Positions 1 through 9,402 are shown, counted from the stretch's first letter. The stretch: DNA of 64,000 bases from Verrucomicrobiaceae bacterium (GCA_007280915.1 QYQL01000037.1:1-64000); one strand, 5' to 3'. Made by a program: numbers and translations. Notes: generated by a model from the letters alone, not told the origin.

Positions 1-80
1 CCATTGGCACAGGTAGGGTCGGGCCTCCGGACCGACCGCAGGCGTTCGTTGATTCCGCCTGTTTCGGTGTCAAAATGGTA

Positions 81-932
81 TCAGATGCTTTTGAGTGCCT
101 TAGCTGCGGCCGCGATATGAGCGGGAGTTGTTCCGCAGCACCCGCCGATGATGCGCGGGCCGAGCGAGGAGATCGTGACGGCAGCCGAAGCGAAGTCCTC
201 CGTAGTTAGGGAGTAACTTGCCCTTCCGCCGACAAGTTCCGGAAGACAGGCATTCGGAAGAACCGCGAGCGGAGGCTCCGTCGGGATGCCGGATTTGAGA
301 AGGGCGATGAGTTCGCTGGGGCCGTTGGAGCAGTTCATCCCGACGATTTCCGCGTCGTTGCGCCGGAGTTCGTCGAAAGCCTCTGCGATGGTTGTGCCAT
401 CCGGCAGTCGCCCGGAGCGGTCGAATGCCATTGAACAAACCGCCGGGCAGTGGTGGAGGGAATATTTCACCTCAAGCGCAAGGATGAGTTCCCCGAGATC
501 CTGGAATGTTTCCAGGAAAATCATCTGCGCTCCGCCGTCCAGAAGGGCTCCGATCTGGGTGCGGAAGAGGGCGGATTTTTCGGCATCCGAAAGCTCCGGA
601 TCGCCGATCGGACCGACGCTTCCCGCGACCGTGACACCGAGGCCCTTGACGGCCTGCCGTGCAATCTGGGCGGCCTGCCAGTTGATTTCGTTGACGTGGT
701 GGCCGAGACGGAATTTTCCGAGGTGGAGGGAATTCGCGCGGAAGGAATTTGTGCGGATGATTTTCGCGCCGGCTGTCGCGTAATCCGAATGGATCTGCGC
801 CACGATTTCCGGAGATTCCAGGCAGAGTGCCTCGAGGCAGGATCCCGGATCCGCGCCGCGTTCGATGAGCAGCGTGCCCATCGCTCCATCGGCGAGAACG
901 ATTTCCCTGTCGATCCGCTCCAGAAGGCTCAT
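81..932 (-). CDS. Homocysteine S-methyltransferase domain protein
   Basis: A 283-residue stand-alone homocysteine S-methyltransferase (MetH N-terminal / BHMT-like) domain, expected to transfer a methyl group to homocysteine in the cytoplasm. The start 'MSLLERIDREIVLADGAMGT' carries the family's DGAMGT motif. 'GMNCSNGP' supplies the first zinc cysteine and the C-terminal 'IGGCCGTTPAHI' the cysteine pair that binds zinc. The ATG at 932 overlaps the stop of the upstream permease by four bases (ATGA), so it is the last gene of a coupled operon. No cobalamin-binding or folate domain is attached. The methyl donor cannot be told from the sequence; S-methylmethionine or methyl-folate are both possible. 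Confidence 0.88.
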   Translation of the reverse strand: MSLLERIDREIVLADGAMGTLLIERGADPGSCLEALCLESPEIVAQIHSDYATAGAKIIRTNSFRANSLHLGKFRLGHHVNEINWQAAQIARQAVKGLGVTVAGSVGPIGDPELSDAEKSALFRTQIGALLDGGAQMIFLETFQDLGELILALEVKYSLHHCPAVCSMAFDRSGRLPDGTTIAEAFDELRRNDAEIVGMNCSNGPSELIALLKSGIPTEPPLAVLPNACLPELVGGRASYSLTTEDFASAAVTISSLGPRIIGGCCGTTPAHIAAAAKALKSI

Positions 933-1708
933 GCCACTTTTCTTCTGCGCGCCACCAGCATCCAGGATGCGGCAAAAGCCACGATACAGAAGATAAGAGT
1001 GACGAAGAGGGAGAGCCCGATGGAGGGCATTCCATTGACCGGGCCGCAGAGGGATTGCCGGATGGCGGCGACCCCGTAGGTGACCGGGTTGAGGGCGCCG
1101 ATCCATCCGATGACGGAGTTGCCGGCAGGCAGCGGGAAGAGCGCGCCGGAGACCATCCACAGCGGCATCAGCACGACGTTCATGATGGCATGAAATCCCT
1201 GAGTCGAATCCATCGGCCAGGCCACCAGAAAGCCGAGTCCGGTCATGCTGAACCCGACCAGGACAAATGCCGCGACCAGTGAGGGAAGTAAATGGAGAGG
1301 GAACGGGATGCCCGCGAACGGAGCCAGGACGCAGAAAAGTGCGGCCTGGCCGACCGCGAGCGTCGTGCCGCCGAGGAATTTTCCGAGAACAATCGCGCCC
1401 GGCGAAACCGGCGCCACTAGAACCCCCTGCAGGAACCCCTCACGCCGGTCCTCGATGACCGAGATCGTCGAGAAGATGGCGGTGAAAAGCATGATCAGGA
1501 CAAGAGTCCCTGGGAAAAAATACGTGAGATAAGACACCGATTCGGCACCACCGGGACGGAAGGACGGGCTGAACCCGGCCCCGAGCAAAACCCAGAAGAC
1601 CAGAGGGGTCACGAGTGCGCTGATGATCCGGTTCCTTTGGCGAAGAAACCGCACGACGTCGCGGTGCCACAAGGCCGCCGCCGGTCTCCAGAGATGCATT
1701 TCAGTCAT
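929..1708 (-). CDS. ABC-2 type transporter permease
   Basis: A 259-residue integral membrane protein of the ABC-2 permease family. A cytoplasmic N-terminus (HRDVVRFLRQRNRI) is followed by about six hydrophobic segments, including 'ALVTPLVFWVLLGAGF' and 'YFFPGTLVLIMLFTAIF', with the typical 'EDRREGFLQGVLVAPVS' coupling region. The start at 1708 overlaps the end of the ATPase gene by eight bases, so ATPase and permease form one exporter. The substrate is unknown; relatives of this type export drugs, sodium, or cell-surface molecules. Confidence 0.88.
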   Translation of the reverse strand: MTEMHLWRPAAALWHRDVVRFLRQRNRIISALVTPLVFWVLLGAGFSPSFRPGGAESVSYLTYFFPGTLVLIMLFTAIFSTISVIEDRREGFLQGVLVAPVSPGAIVLGKFLGGTTLAVGQAALFCVLAPFAGIPFPLHLLPSLVAAFVLVGFSMTGLGFLVAWPMDSTQGFHAIMNVVLMPLWMVSGALFPLPAGNSVIGWIGALNPVTYGVAAIRQSLCGPVNGMPSIGLSLFVTLIFCIVAFAASWMLVARRRKVA

Positions 1709-2618
1709 TGAGGCGCTTTCCGGTTTTGAAGAGGAAGACATCTTCCAGGGAGGGTTTCGAAATGGTTGTGGAGTCGATGGCGTCTGGCAGGGAGGCGGAG
1801 AGACGGGCTGCAATGGCGTGGGCATCCGTGGCGGAGGCCCGCACCTCGCCCTCGAGCGCGTGGGGAGCAAGGCCGCACTCCGCGCGCAGGAAATCCGAGA
1901 CGGCGGACGCGTTGCCTGTGGCCACGCGAAGGATTTCCGGGCCGGCCTCTGCAAGCAGTCTTGCGGGGGCATCCACGGCGACGAGCCGGCCTGCACTCAT
2001 GATTCCCACACGGTCCGCGCGGGCGGATTCGTCCATAAGGTGGCTGGTGAAGACAACCGTCATCCCGTGGGCCGTTCGCAAGTTGCCGATGAGTGCCCAG
2101 AGATCCATGCGCGCCGACGGGTCGAGCCCGGTCGAGGGTTCGTCGAGGAGGAGGATTTCCGGGCGGGTGAGCAGGCACTTGGCGATTTCGACCCGGCGTT
2201 GCTGACCGCCCGAGAGCGTTTCCACAAGGCTGTCGAGTTTGTCTTCGAGACGGAGCGCTGCGGCGAGTTCGACAATCCGGGATTTGAGGGAAAGGCCGTG
2301 CATCCCGTAAAGTGCCCCTCCATACAGAAGGTTCTCCCGTGACGTGAGCTTTTTGTCCAGGCTTGGAGATTGGAAAACCACGCCGATTTTCGAGCGCACG
2401 GCCGCGGGGGAATGGACGGCGTCGAAGCCGCCGACGAATGCAGACCCGCTGTCGGGAGCGATCAGGGTTGTGAGAATCCGGAAAAGCGTCGTCTTTCCGC
2501 TGCCGTTCGGTCCGAGCAGCGCGAAGAGTTCACCCTTCGGGATTTCGAGATCGAGCCCCGGCAGGACGGTGTTGTCCCCGAACTTTTTGACGAGGCCTTT
2601 TGCGGAAATGGCATTCAT
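1701..2618 (-). CDS. ABC transporter ATP-binding protein (ABC-2 exporter)
   Basis: A 305-residue ATPase of the CcmA/NatA/DrrA type. Visible motifs are Walker A GPNGSGKTT, the signature LSGGQQRR, Walker B ILLLDEPSTGLDP and an H-loop in TSHLM. A C-terminal extension of about 80 residues follows the ATPase core, as in DrrA-type ATPases. The ATG at 2618 gives the normal N-terminus 'MNAISAKGLVKKFG' and overlaps the plsC stop by four bases. It pairs with the overlapping permease gene downstream. The substrate is not predictable. Confidence 0.9.
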   Translation of the reverse strand: MNAISAKGLVKKFGDNTVLPGLDLEIPKGELFALLGPNGSGKTTLFRILTTLIAPDSGSAFVGGFDAVHSPAAVRSKIGVVFQSPSLDKKLTSRENLLYGGALYGMHGLSLKSRIVELAAALRLEDKLDSLVETLSGGQQRRVEIAKCLLTRPEILLLDEPSTGLDPSARMDLWALIGNLRTAHGMTVVFTSHLMDESARADRVGIMSAGRLVAVDAPARLLAEAGPEILRVATGNASAVSDFLRAECGLAPHALEGEVRASATDAHAIAARLSASLPDAIDSTTISKPSLEDVFLFKTGKRLND

Positions 2619-3229
2619 TCGATTTTGAGCGAGCTGATGGCTTCCATCACCCGGTCGCTGAGATTCTGGTAGGTTTCGCGGGACGTCGAGGTAATTTCCT
2701 CCGGGGAAAAATGGATCGGCTCGCCCAGGACGACGGTGATCTGGGGGAAGTGGAGGCGCTTGCTGTTTTTTGGAAACGCGTCGAAAGAGCCGAAGATCCG
2801 CATCGGCAGAACGGGAGCGCCAGTCTTGGCGATGACCAGACCGATTCCGGCCCGGGCGGGTTGAAGGCATCCGTCCTTCGAGCGCGTGCCTTCTGGAAAA
2901 AGAACGACCCCGTTGCCCTGCTTGATTTTTTTGATAACCTCGCGGAGGGCGGACATGTCATTGCCGTCGCGCTCGACGGGGATGACATTCATCGCCGGGA
3001 AAAGAGGTCCGAAGAACGGCCACTTGAGAAGCGTCTTTCGGGCGAGATAATACACGCCCCGGCGGCTGCAAATGCCCGCGAGCGGGGGATCAAAAAAACT
3101 CGCATGGTTGGCCGCCAGGATGAGCGGACCACTCTCGATCATCCGCTCCGGATGGATGACGCGCATGCGGAAGCACAGCCGGGCGAGCAGCTTCGCGAGG
3201 TTGTAAAAAATGTTGTAGACGAGGCTCAT
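2615..3229 (-). CDS. plsC: 1-acyl-sn-glycerol-3-phosphate acyltransferase
   Basis: A 204-residue PlsC/LPLAT-family enzyme that acylates lysophosphatidic acid to phosphatidic acid at the inner membrane. The catalytic block NHASFFDPP (NHx4D) and the glycerophosphate-binding block FPEGTRS are intact and normally spaced, and a hydrophobic N-terminal part precedes them. It starts inside the cmk stop (ATGA) and ends inside the start of the ABC ATPase gene. Linkage of cmk and plsC in one operon is seen in several bacterial phyla. Confidence 0.9.
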   Translation of the reverse strand: MSLVYNIFYNLAKLLARLCFRMRVIHPERMIESGPLILAANHASFFDPPLAGICSRRGVYYLARKTLLKWPFFGPLFPAMNVIPVERDGNDMSALREVIKKIKQGNGVVLFPEGTRSKDGCLQPARAGIGLVIAKTGAPVLPMRIFGSFDAFPKNSKRLHFPQITVVLGEPIHFSPEEITSTSRETYQNLSDRVMEAISSLKIE

Positions 3230-3870
3230 TTCGGAGCGATTCCGCTCTGGCGGAGGAGGTCGAGGATCGCGTCCACCACGCCGTCAAGGGTCAGATGAGA
3301 AGTGTCCACGACCCGGGCATCGGGAGCGATTTTGAGGGGAGCGGCCTTGCGGGAGGAGTCCAACTTGTCGCGGTCGGCGATCTGGTCCGCCCCTCCCTCG
3401 GCCTCGCGGCGCTGCTGGCGGATTTCCGGCGAGGCATCGAGATAGAATTTGTAGGGAGTCTCCGGGAAAACGGCGGTGCCGATGTCGCGGCCCTCCATGA
3501 CCAGCGGGCAGTCTTGTGCCAATGCCCGGAGGCGGCTTGAGATCAATGCGCGCACCGCGGGCACGGCCGAGACGAGCGAAACATGGCGGTTCACGCTGCG
3601 ATCGCGGAGGGCTTCGTCCGGATTGGAATTGTTGATCCGGATGAAGGATTCCCGGTTTTTCCCGATTCCACAAACAACATCCGTGCTGGCGAGAGCGGCT
3701 TCGATGACAACCGCCGAGGCGGTGTCCGTGCCCCGCTGAAGAAGATCCCACGTCACCGCGCGATACATGGTGCCGGAGTTCACATAGGCAAATCCGAGCC
3801 GCTGTGCGAGACGGCGCGAGACGGTGCTTTTTCCGGAGGCGGCGGGGCCGTCGATGGCGATGACGGTCAT
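3226..3870 (-). CDS. cmk: Cytidylate kinase
   Basis: A 214-residue (d)CMP kinase that converts CMP or dCMP to the diphosphate using ATP. The N-terminus is 'MTVIAIDGPAASGKSTVSRR', with the P-loop GPAASGKST. 'GFAYVNSGTMYRA' and 'VMEGRDIGTAVFP' are the characteristic nucleotide-binding blocks. Length is normal for the family. It overlaps aroA upstream and plsC downstream by four bases each; aroA-cmk adjacency is also common elsewhere. Confidence 0.94.
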   Translation of the reverse strand: MTVIAIDGPAASGKSTVSRRLAQRLGFAYVNSGTMYRAVTWDLLQRGTDTASAVVIEAALASTDVVCGIGKNRESFIRINNSNPDEALRDRSVNRHVSLVSAVPAVRALISSRLRALAQDCPLVMEGRDIGTAVFPETPYKFYLDASPEIRQQRREAEGGADQIADRDKLDSSRKAAPLKIAPDARVVDTSHLTLDGVVDAILDLLRQSGIAPK

Positions 3871-5285
3871 GCTTTTTTCCGGCGCCGGGTTTTGCCGCCG
3901 CCGAGCGAAGAGATCACCGGAGTGCGGCGGCCGATGCCGGTGCCCTTCTGGATTTTTTTCAGCGTCTCGAAAAATGTGGGATACGATGTCAGCACGCAGT
4001 CGGTGTCCTCGATGACAGTTTCCCCCGATGCGAACAGGCCGGCAACGGCAAACGCCATGGCAATGCGGTGGTCGCCGAAGCTCTGCATGCGGGCCCCCTT
4101 GAGCGGTTTTCCGCCCGTGATGGCCATGCCGTCCGGGAACTCCTCCACCTCGACGCCCATGGCGCGGAGGTTTGTCGCGACAGCCGCGATCCGGTCGGTT
4201 TCCTTCACCCGCAATTCCTTGGCATCCCGGATGACCGTCGTGCCTTCCGCAAGGGCTGCCGCCACGGCAATCGCGGGAATCTCATCGATGACATTCGGAA
4301 TTTCAGCGCCCCTCACCTCGGTGGCGTGAAGTTGGATCCCCTTGATATCAACGGTTCCGGCGGGCTCCCCGTGTGCGGAGGTTTCCACGACCTCGCGGAT
4401 CCGCGCGCCCATGCGGATGAGGACGTCGATAATTCCGGTGCGTGTCGGATTGAGGCCGACATCTTTGACCAGCAGTCGCGACCCGGGCTGGGCGGCGGCT
4501 GCAACGAGCCAGAATGCGGCGCTCGAGATGTCGCCGGGCACGCGGAAATCCCTCGACTCCGGGATCTGTCCGCCGTCGAGCGAAATCCGAATCTCCTTGA
4601 GCTTTCGACCGACCGGGCAGGTTCCCTCCCAGATTTCCTCGCGCCGGAACTTGATCAGGAAATATTCAAACATCCGCTCGGTGTGGTCGCGCGACCTGAC
4701 GGATTCGATGACGGTTGTCGTGCCTTTGGCGAAGAGCCCCGCCAGGAGGACCGCGCTTTTGACCTGCGCGCTGGCGACCGGAAGTCGGTAGGTGATGCCT
4801 TCGAGCGGGCCGCCAACGATGGTGAGGGGAGGGCACTGTTTTTCTCCTTCAGCCTGCAGTCGCGCCCCCATTTCCTGGAGCGGCTCGATGACGCGCCGCA
4901 TCGGACGGTTTGAGAGCGAGGGGTCGCCGGTCATCTTGGAGCGGAATTTTTGCGGCGAGAGGAGTCCGGCCATGAGCCGCATCGTGGTCCCGGAATTCCC
5001 GCAGTCGATGTCGCCTTCGGGGGCGCGAAAAATCCCCCGGTTGCCTTCGACGATGACCGTGCCGGGTTCGGGCGTTTCGATTTCCACCCCGAGCTGGCGC
5101 ATCGCTCGCGCGGTGCTCCTGCAATCCTCGCCTTCAAGAAAATTCGTGATGGTGCACCGCCCGTTGGAAATGGCGGACAGGAGCACCGCCCGGTGGGAGA
5201 TGCTTTTGTCGCCGGGAACGATCAACTCCGTTTCAATGCGGGGGGCGCGGCGGACCTTGAGGATGTTTTTCGCGGCGGCCTTCAC
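3867..5285 (-). CDS. aroA: 3-phosphoshikimate 1-carboxyvinyltransferase (EPSP synthase)
   Basis: EPSP synthase, which joins shikimate-3-phosphate and phosphoenolpyruvate in the shikimate pathway. Landmarks are PGDKSISHR near residue 24, GNSGTTMRLMAG, LNPTRTG and FGDHRIAMAF. The chosen start is a GTG at 5285 that shares GTGA with the tyrA stop and gives 472 residues. An in-frame ATG at 5447 lies deep inside tyrA and would add unrelated residues. The C-terminus ends in a basic tail (KTRRRKKA) that adds to the usual length of about 430. Confidence 0.92.
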   Translation of the reverse strand: MKAAAKNILKVRRAPRIETELIVPGDKSISHRAVLLSAISNGRCTITNFLEGEDCRSTARAMRQLGVEIETPEPGTVIVEGNRGIFRAPEGDIDCGNSGTTMRLMAGLLSPQKFRSKMTGDPSLSNRPMRRVIEPLQEMGARLQAEGEKQCPPLTIVGGPLEGITYRLPVASAQVKSAVLLAGLFAKGTTTVIESVRSRDHTERMFEYFLIKFRREEIWEGTCPVGRKLKEIRISLDGGQIPESRDFRVPGDISSAAFWLVAAAAQPGSRLLVKDVGLNPTRTGIIDVLIRMGARIREVVETSAHGEPAGTVDIKGIQLHATEVRGAEIPNVIDEIPAIAVAAALAEGTTVIRDAKELRVKETDRIAAVATNLRAMGVEVEEFPDGMAITGGKPLKGARMQSFGDHRIAMAFAVAGLFASGETVIEDTDCVLTSYPTFFETLKKIQKGTGIGRRTPVISSLGGGKTRRRKKA

Positions 5286-6157
5286 GCGGAATCCTCCGAG
5301 CGGAGAGCTCTGGCTGTCCGCAAAAACGCTTCGACGGCCCCGCGGTCGCCCCGCAGCACCGCAGTTTTCAGCGCTTCGAAATGTTCCTGCAAATCGGCGA
5401 TACCGGCGGCAATTTCCTTCCGGTTGTCGAGAAAGATTTCCGTCCACAGGTTCTCGGGCCCGCAGGCGATGCGCGTGGAATCCCGGAATCCGCTGCCCGC
5501 CAGCGAGGCAAATGAACGGTCTTTGCCAAGGGCGGCGTGCACGAGCGCGGCGGCTGCCGCATGAGGCAGGTGGCTGACCCTCGCCACGGCCGAATCGTGT
5601 GCCGCAGGAGCCATCTCACGGAGGCGGCATCCGGCCGCCGACCACATTCCGCGGATCGCATCCAGCGCGGCAGCATCGGAATTTTCCGTCGGGGTCAGAA
5701 TGCAAAGCGCCCCGTCGAAGAGATCCGGCCGCGCTGCTGCGATCCCGCTTTGCTCGGACCCCGCCATCGGATGAGCTCCAATGAAGCGCCCGCCGAGCAC
5801 GGGTTCAAGCGATGTGACGATCCGGGATTTTACGCTGCCCGCGTCGGTGACCGGGGTTGATGGAGAAATGAGGCTGGTCAGCCGTTCCCCGGACTCTTCA
5901 ATGGCGCGCGGCGAAATGCAAAGCACCACGACGTCAGCTCCTTGCACCGCTGCGGCAAGGTCGGTGGAGACCGGACAGCCCGGAAGCGCCGCTTCCACGG
6001 CGGGCACCGATTCGGCACGGCGGGTCCAAAGCGAGACAGCCCACGGAGCGTCACCGCGCCGCAATGCCATCGCCAGTGATCCGCCGATCAGGCCGGGGCC
6101 GAGAATCGCGGCTTTCCGGCTCAGGGAACGAGAAAGATCTTGCCCGAATACGGGCAT
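5282..6157 (-). CDS. tyrA: Prephenate/arogenate dehydrogenase
   Basis: A TyrA-family dehydrogenase making the 4-hydroxyphenylpyruvate or arogenate-derived precursor of tyrosine. The Rossmann motif is GPGLIGGS near residue 19, and 'FIGAHPMAGSEQSGI' is the family active-site block with the catalytic histidine. It has no fused chorismate mutase or ACT domain. The ATG at 6157 overlaps the upstream lipoprotein gene by 37 bases. A CTG at 6124 would give a CTGA overlap like its neighbours, so the true start is uncertain. Confidence 0.88.
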   Translation of the reverse strand: MPVFGQDLSRSLSRKAAILGPGLIGGSLAMALRRGDAPWAVSLWTRRAESVPAVEAALPGCPVSTDLAAAVQGADVVVLCISPRAIEESGERLTSLISPSTPVTDAGSVKSRIVTSLEPVLGGRFIGAHPMAGSEQSGIAAARPDLFDGALCILTPTENSDAAALDAIRGMWSAAGCRLREMAPAAHDSAVARVSHLPHAAAAALVHAALGKDRSFASLAGSGFRDSTRIACGPENLWTEIFLDNRKEIAAGIADLQEHFEALKTAVLRGDRGAVEAFLRTARALRSEDSA

Positions 6158-6537
6158 TTCACCTCGGTGCCGGGAGGAAATCCGCGGACGTCCACGTAGC
6201 CGGCATAAGGGGAGTGCGGGCTGGTCACAAAACCGGGTTTGCCCGGAACAGGAGTTCCGTAGGCCATTTCACGTGAAGGGGCGGCTGTTGCCGAACTCGG
6301 AGCCGGCGTTGGTGTCGGGGCAGCGTTAACAGTTGCTTCGACCGGAGGAGTTGGCATCGCATTTGGATCCGGTGTCGGGTTCGGCGTCGCGAATTTCGTG
6401 CTGGCGGAATCGCCCTCCGTGCCGTGGTAGCCGAAACGGTTCCGTCCGCTGGACGAGTTGGATTTTTCGGTCTGCTCGCAGGCGGCGAGAGCCACAGCCA
6501 GCACACAGCCGGTCACGATCATCGAAGATGGTTTCAT
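6121..6537 (-). CDS. Small lipoprotein, conserved C-terminal motif
   Basis: A putative lipoprotein of 138 residues (six more if the ATG at 6555 is used). The signal peptide 'MKPSSMIVTGCVLAVALAAC' ends in the lipobox ALAAC. A low-complexity Pro/Thr/Ala middle region looks like a flexible linker. The compact C-terminus 'VDVRGFPPGTEVKCPYSG', followed by KIFLVP, contains one cysteine and looks like a conserved functional motif. It is the first gene of the tyrA-aroA operon and overlaps tyrA. Function not recognised. Confidence 0.7.
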   Translation of the reverse strand: MKPSSMIVTGCVLAVALAACEQTEKSNSSSGRNRFGYHGTEGDSASTKFATPNPTPDPNAMPTPPVEATVNAAPTPTPAPSSATAAPSREMAYGTPVPGKPGFVTSPHSPYAGYVDVRGFPPGTEVKCPYSGKIFLVP

Positions 6538-6603
6538 ATGCGTTGTTAACGTCATAGAGAGGCATGGAAACCGCTGCGATTCAATGCAAATTTCGGGTTT
6601 CTC

Positions 6604-9402
6604 TCAGGATTGGTGTCCGCGAGAGGCGAGGCAGGCAAGGATTGCGTCCAGAACTGCGTCAAGGTGCCTGCCCGCATCGGTGGCGAGAAAGCGCAGGATC
6701 AGGTATCCGTTTTGCTGGAGGAGGACGTCTTTCCGGCGGTCCCGCCGCCAGGCATCCTCGTTAAAAAAATGCTGCGGCCCGTCGAGTTCGATGACGAGCT
6801 TCGCGGCCGGGTCGAGGAAGTCCACCTCCATCGAGCCCTGCTGGTCGAATGGGATCGGCAGAGGAGCGTTGAGCCGGAATTTTCCTTTTGTCGCCGGGAG
6901 GGATTCGAGGCGCTTGAAGAGGAATGCCTCCGAGGCGCTGCGGGCGCGGGAGATGCCTTCGGAGTCCGGGGAGGGAATGCGGGCGGCATGGACAAACAGG
7001 TCTGCCAGCTCGCTGTCCAGTCCGTCCCGGATGAGCCGCCGGACGCTTGCCGCGTAGTCGCGCTTCCACTCAGGATCAATCGGGAGAGGCACCTCAGGCG
7101 GCCAGCCGGGGACCGCGCTAGCAGGGAGCAAAATCGAATATCCTACCGATTCGTATCCCGCGCACCGCTTGTCGAACATGCGCGAGAGCATCGGGACGTT
7201 CAGGTCGGCGTAGTCATGGATGAGGGCCTCGGTCTTTCCCTCGTGCAGACGGTGGAGGCGGCCGGCATATTGCGCGATCGTCCCCCGCCACGAGACCGGC
7301 ATTGTCAGGAGCAGCGTATCGAGCACGGGATCGTCGAAGCCCTCGCCAACAAATTTTCCCGTCGCCAGCAGAACGAGCCCGCTGCGTTCGGTGGTGAGGC
7401 CGTCCATTGCGTTTCGCAGGGATTTTTTTCCCATTCCGCCTCGAAGCCGGACGACGTGAGAGCCGTTCTTCTCGAGTGCGTCCGCGAGGAGGGCAAGGTG
7501 TTCGGTGCGCTCGGTGAGCACGATCGGATGGCGTCCTTCCTTGAGGCATGCGACGACGTCGGCGCAGATGAGTGCGTTGCGGGCTTCGTCGTGAATCAGC
7601 GCGTCGCAGAGTTGCTGGAATTCCACGCGCGGGTCAGCCACCGGCTCGCCGCCGCAGCGGAACGAGGTCGGCCGGACCATGACGCGGTGTTCAAATGGCC
7701 GTGCTACCGCCTGGGCTTTGGCGTCCACCCGATGGCGGACCGGTCCGCATTGCATGAAGATGATCGGGTGGCGCCCGTCCTTCCTTGCGACCGTGGCGGA
7801 GAGCCCGGTGACGAATTTTGCCTTCGCGCGGCGGGCGACAAGTTCGAAGCTTTGCGCGGAGAGGTGGTGGCATTCGTCCACGACGAGGTGGCCGTAGCCC
7901 GCCACGCAATCATCAACGACCTGCTTGCGGACGAGCGACTGGATCAGCGCAACGTCAAGGGTTCCATTGAGCTTGCGTCGTCCGCCGCCGAGGCGGCCCA
8001 CGGATTTTGCCGGGATGCCGAGAAATTGTGAGAGCCGCTCGATCCATTGTTCGAGCAGTTGCCGGCGGTGGACGAGGACGAGCGTATTCACCCCTCGCCG
8101 GGCGATCAGCCAGGCGGCAAGGACGGTTTTTCCAAATGCGGTCGTGGCGGCAAGGACGCCAGTTTCGTGGGCGAGCATGGCCTCGGCGGCGTCCAGTTGG
8201 TCGGGGCGGAGATCGCCCTGGAATTTGGATGGGAAGGGTGTTCCAACCTGCCGGAGGTCCTGCAGATCCAGGCGGATTTTGTGCTTGGAGAATAGTTCGC
8301 TCAAGTCGTCGAGACAGCCACGCGGGATTGCGACATGCACCGGATGATCCTCCGCGCAGGCGATGATCCGGGGTTTGTCGAACGTCGGGAGTCGCATCGC
8401 CTGGGCGCGGTAGAACTCCGGGTTTTGAAATGCCGCCAGCCGGATGATCCGGTTCCGCAACGCGGGAGGGAGCTGGTCCTTGGAAATGTAGATTTGATCC
8501 GAGATTACCGCATCAACGGCTGCAGGCAGAGGGGCGGATATCGGCGGATCCTTTGCGCGTCGCGAGGGGGGTGTCTGCCACGGGGTGAGCGAGAATTCCT
8601 CATCTGGAGCCACGCGCACACCGACCACCCGGTTTCTTCGCTCGGCATCGGCAACGAGGTGCGCGACCTGGACGGAAGGGATTTTTTCGATGCGATCGAG
8701 GAATTCCCACTGGTCGGGATGCGGATCCAGCTCATCGTTGAGGAAGATCGTGTTTCCGCAGTCCCTCGCCGCCTTTTGCATTGGAAGCGCGATCAGGTTT
8801 CCGAATCCGCCGCGCGGCAGGGTGTCCTGATTCGGGAACAGGCGGTCGTAGCTCGCGAGTCCGATGTCCGGGCGCGCTTCCATCGCTTCGGTGAGCAGGT
8901 GGGAACCGAGCTTTCGGGCGAGGTTCGCCGGGATCGCTTCCTCAAAAAAGAACCAGGCATGCGCGCCATTCCCCGAGCGCGACCGCTCGACCGCCACTGC
9001 AAGGCCGCGCTCCCGGCACGCCCGAGCGAAGCCGTCGGCATCCTCCCGCCACCCCGGCCCGTCGAAATCCGCCGCGAGGAAAAAGCATGTCTCGTCGCGC
9101 AGCATTGGATACACCCCCATGACAAACGGTCGGTCGGCGGCATCGTGTCCGGCGAGATGCCAGTGGACGACCTCGTCGGTCACTGCGAGCCAGCAGGGAT
9201 TCGGGCAGTCCGAGCATTTGATGCGGGGCTTTTCGCAGACCCCGCGGACCCATTCGTTCCCGCAGGCCGGCGAGTAGCCGGATTTCCCGCTGCGCGGGTT
9301 TTCGAAGCGCCGCGCATAAACATCATCGCGCCCGCGGAAGAGCGAGCGGAAACGCGCGATCTTTTCCGCCGCCGGGCTCGCCTGGCAAAGCCCGTGTGGC
9401 AT
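6604..9402 (-). CDS. Primase-helicase-nuclease fusion, TOTE-type conflict protein
   Basis: A 932-residue three-part protein. Residues 44-70 are cysteine-rich (C47, C56, C63, C66, C70). Residues 75-250 match the archaeo-eukaryotic primase fold of TOTE systems, with the acidic motif AADFDG (110-115) and SGNGAHAW (143-150). The SF2 helicase spans about 395-760: Walker A-like ATTAFGKT (419-426), DECH (509-512), LSAT (534-537) and motif VI QYAGRLHRLH. The C-terminus (about 820-925) is a DUF559/Vsr-like nuclease with MEVDF, VIELDGPQHF and a basic RRDRRKD segment. The ATG at 9402 forms TGATG with the Doc stop, which makes it more credible than an ATG at 9483 inside doc. Family knowledge suggests a role against invading DNA; that is inference. 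Confidence 0.85.
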   Translation of the reverse strand: MPHGLCQASPAAEKIARFRSLFRGRDDVYARRFENPRSGKSGYSPACGNEWVRGVCEKPRIKCSDCPNPCWLAVTDEVVHWHLAGHDAADRPFVMGVYPMLRDETCFFLAADFDGPGWREDADGFARACRERGLAVAVERSRSGNGAHAWFFFEEAIPANLARKLGSHLLTEAMEARPDIGLASYDRLFPNQDTLPRGGFGNLIALPMQKAARDCGNTIFLNDELDPHPDQWEFLDRIEKIPSVQVAHLVADAERRNRVVGVRVAPDEEFSLTPWQTPPSRRAKDPPISAPLPAAVDAVISDQIYISKDQLPPALRNRIIRLAAFQNPEFYRAQAMRLPTFDKPRIIACAEDHPVHVAIPRGCLDDLSELFSKHKIRLDLQDLRQVGTPFPSKFQGDLRPDQLDAAEAMLAHETGVLAATTAFGKTVLAAWLIARRGVNTLVLVHRRQLLEQWIERLSQFLGIPAKSVGRLGGGRRKLNGTLDVALIQSLVRKQVVDDCVAGYGHLVVDECHHLSAQSFELVARRAKAKFVTGLSATVARKDGRHPIIFMQCGPVRHRVDAKAQAVARPFEHRVMVRPTSFRCGGEPVADPRVEFQQLCDALIHDEARNALICADVVACLKEGRHPIVLTERTEHLALLADALEKNGSHVVRLRGGMGKKSLRNAMDGLTTERSGLVLLATGKFVGEGFDDPVLDTLLLTMPVSWRGTIAQYAGRLHRLHEGKTEALIHDYADLNVPMLSRMFDKRCAGYESVGYSILLPASAVPGWPPEVPLPIDPEWKRDYAASVRRLIRDGLDSELADLFVHAARIPSPDSEGISRARSASEAFLFKRLESLPATKGKFRLNAPLPIPFDQQGSMEVDFLDPAAKLVIELDGPQHFFNEDAWRRDRRKDVLLQQNGYLILRFLATDAGRHLDAVLDAILACLASRGHQS

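Noticed and set aside
1-80. Hairpin GGTCGG...CCGACC (15-36) as terminator of the first operon
   Set aside because: The stem is short, the loop is long, and no T run follows on the minus strand; support is too weak to list.
5286-5447. Longer aroA start at ATG 5447
   Set aside because: It lies about 160 bases inside tyrA and adds residues unlike any EPSP synthase; the GTG at 5285 gives a GTGA overlap and normal N-terminus.
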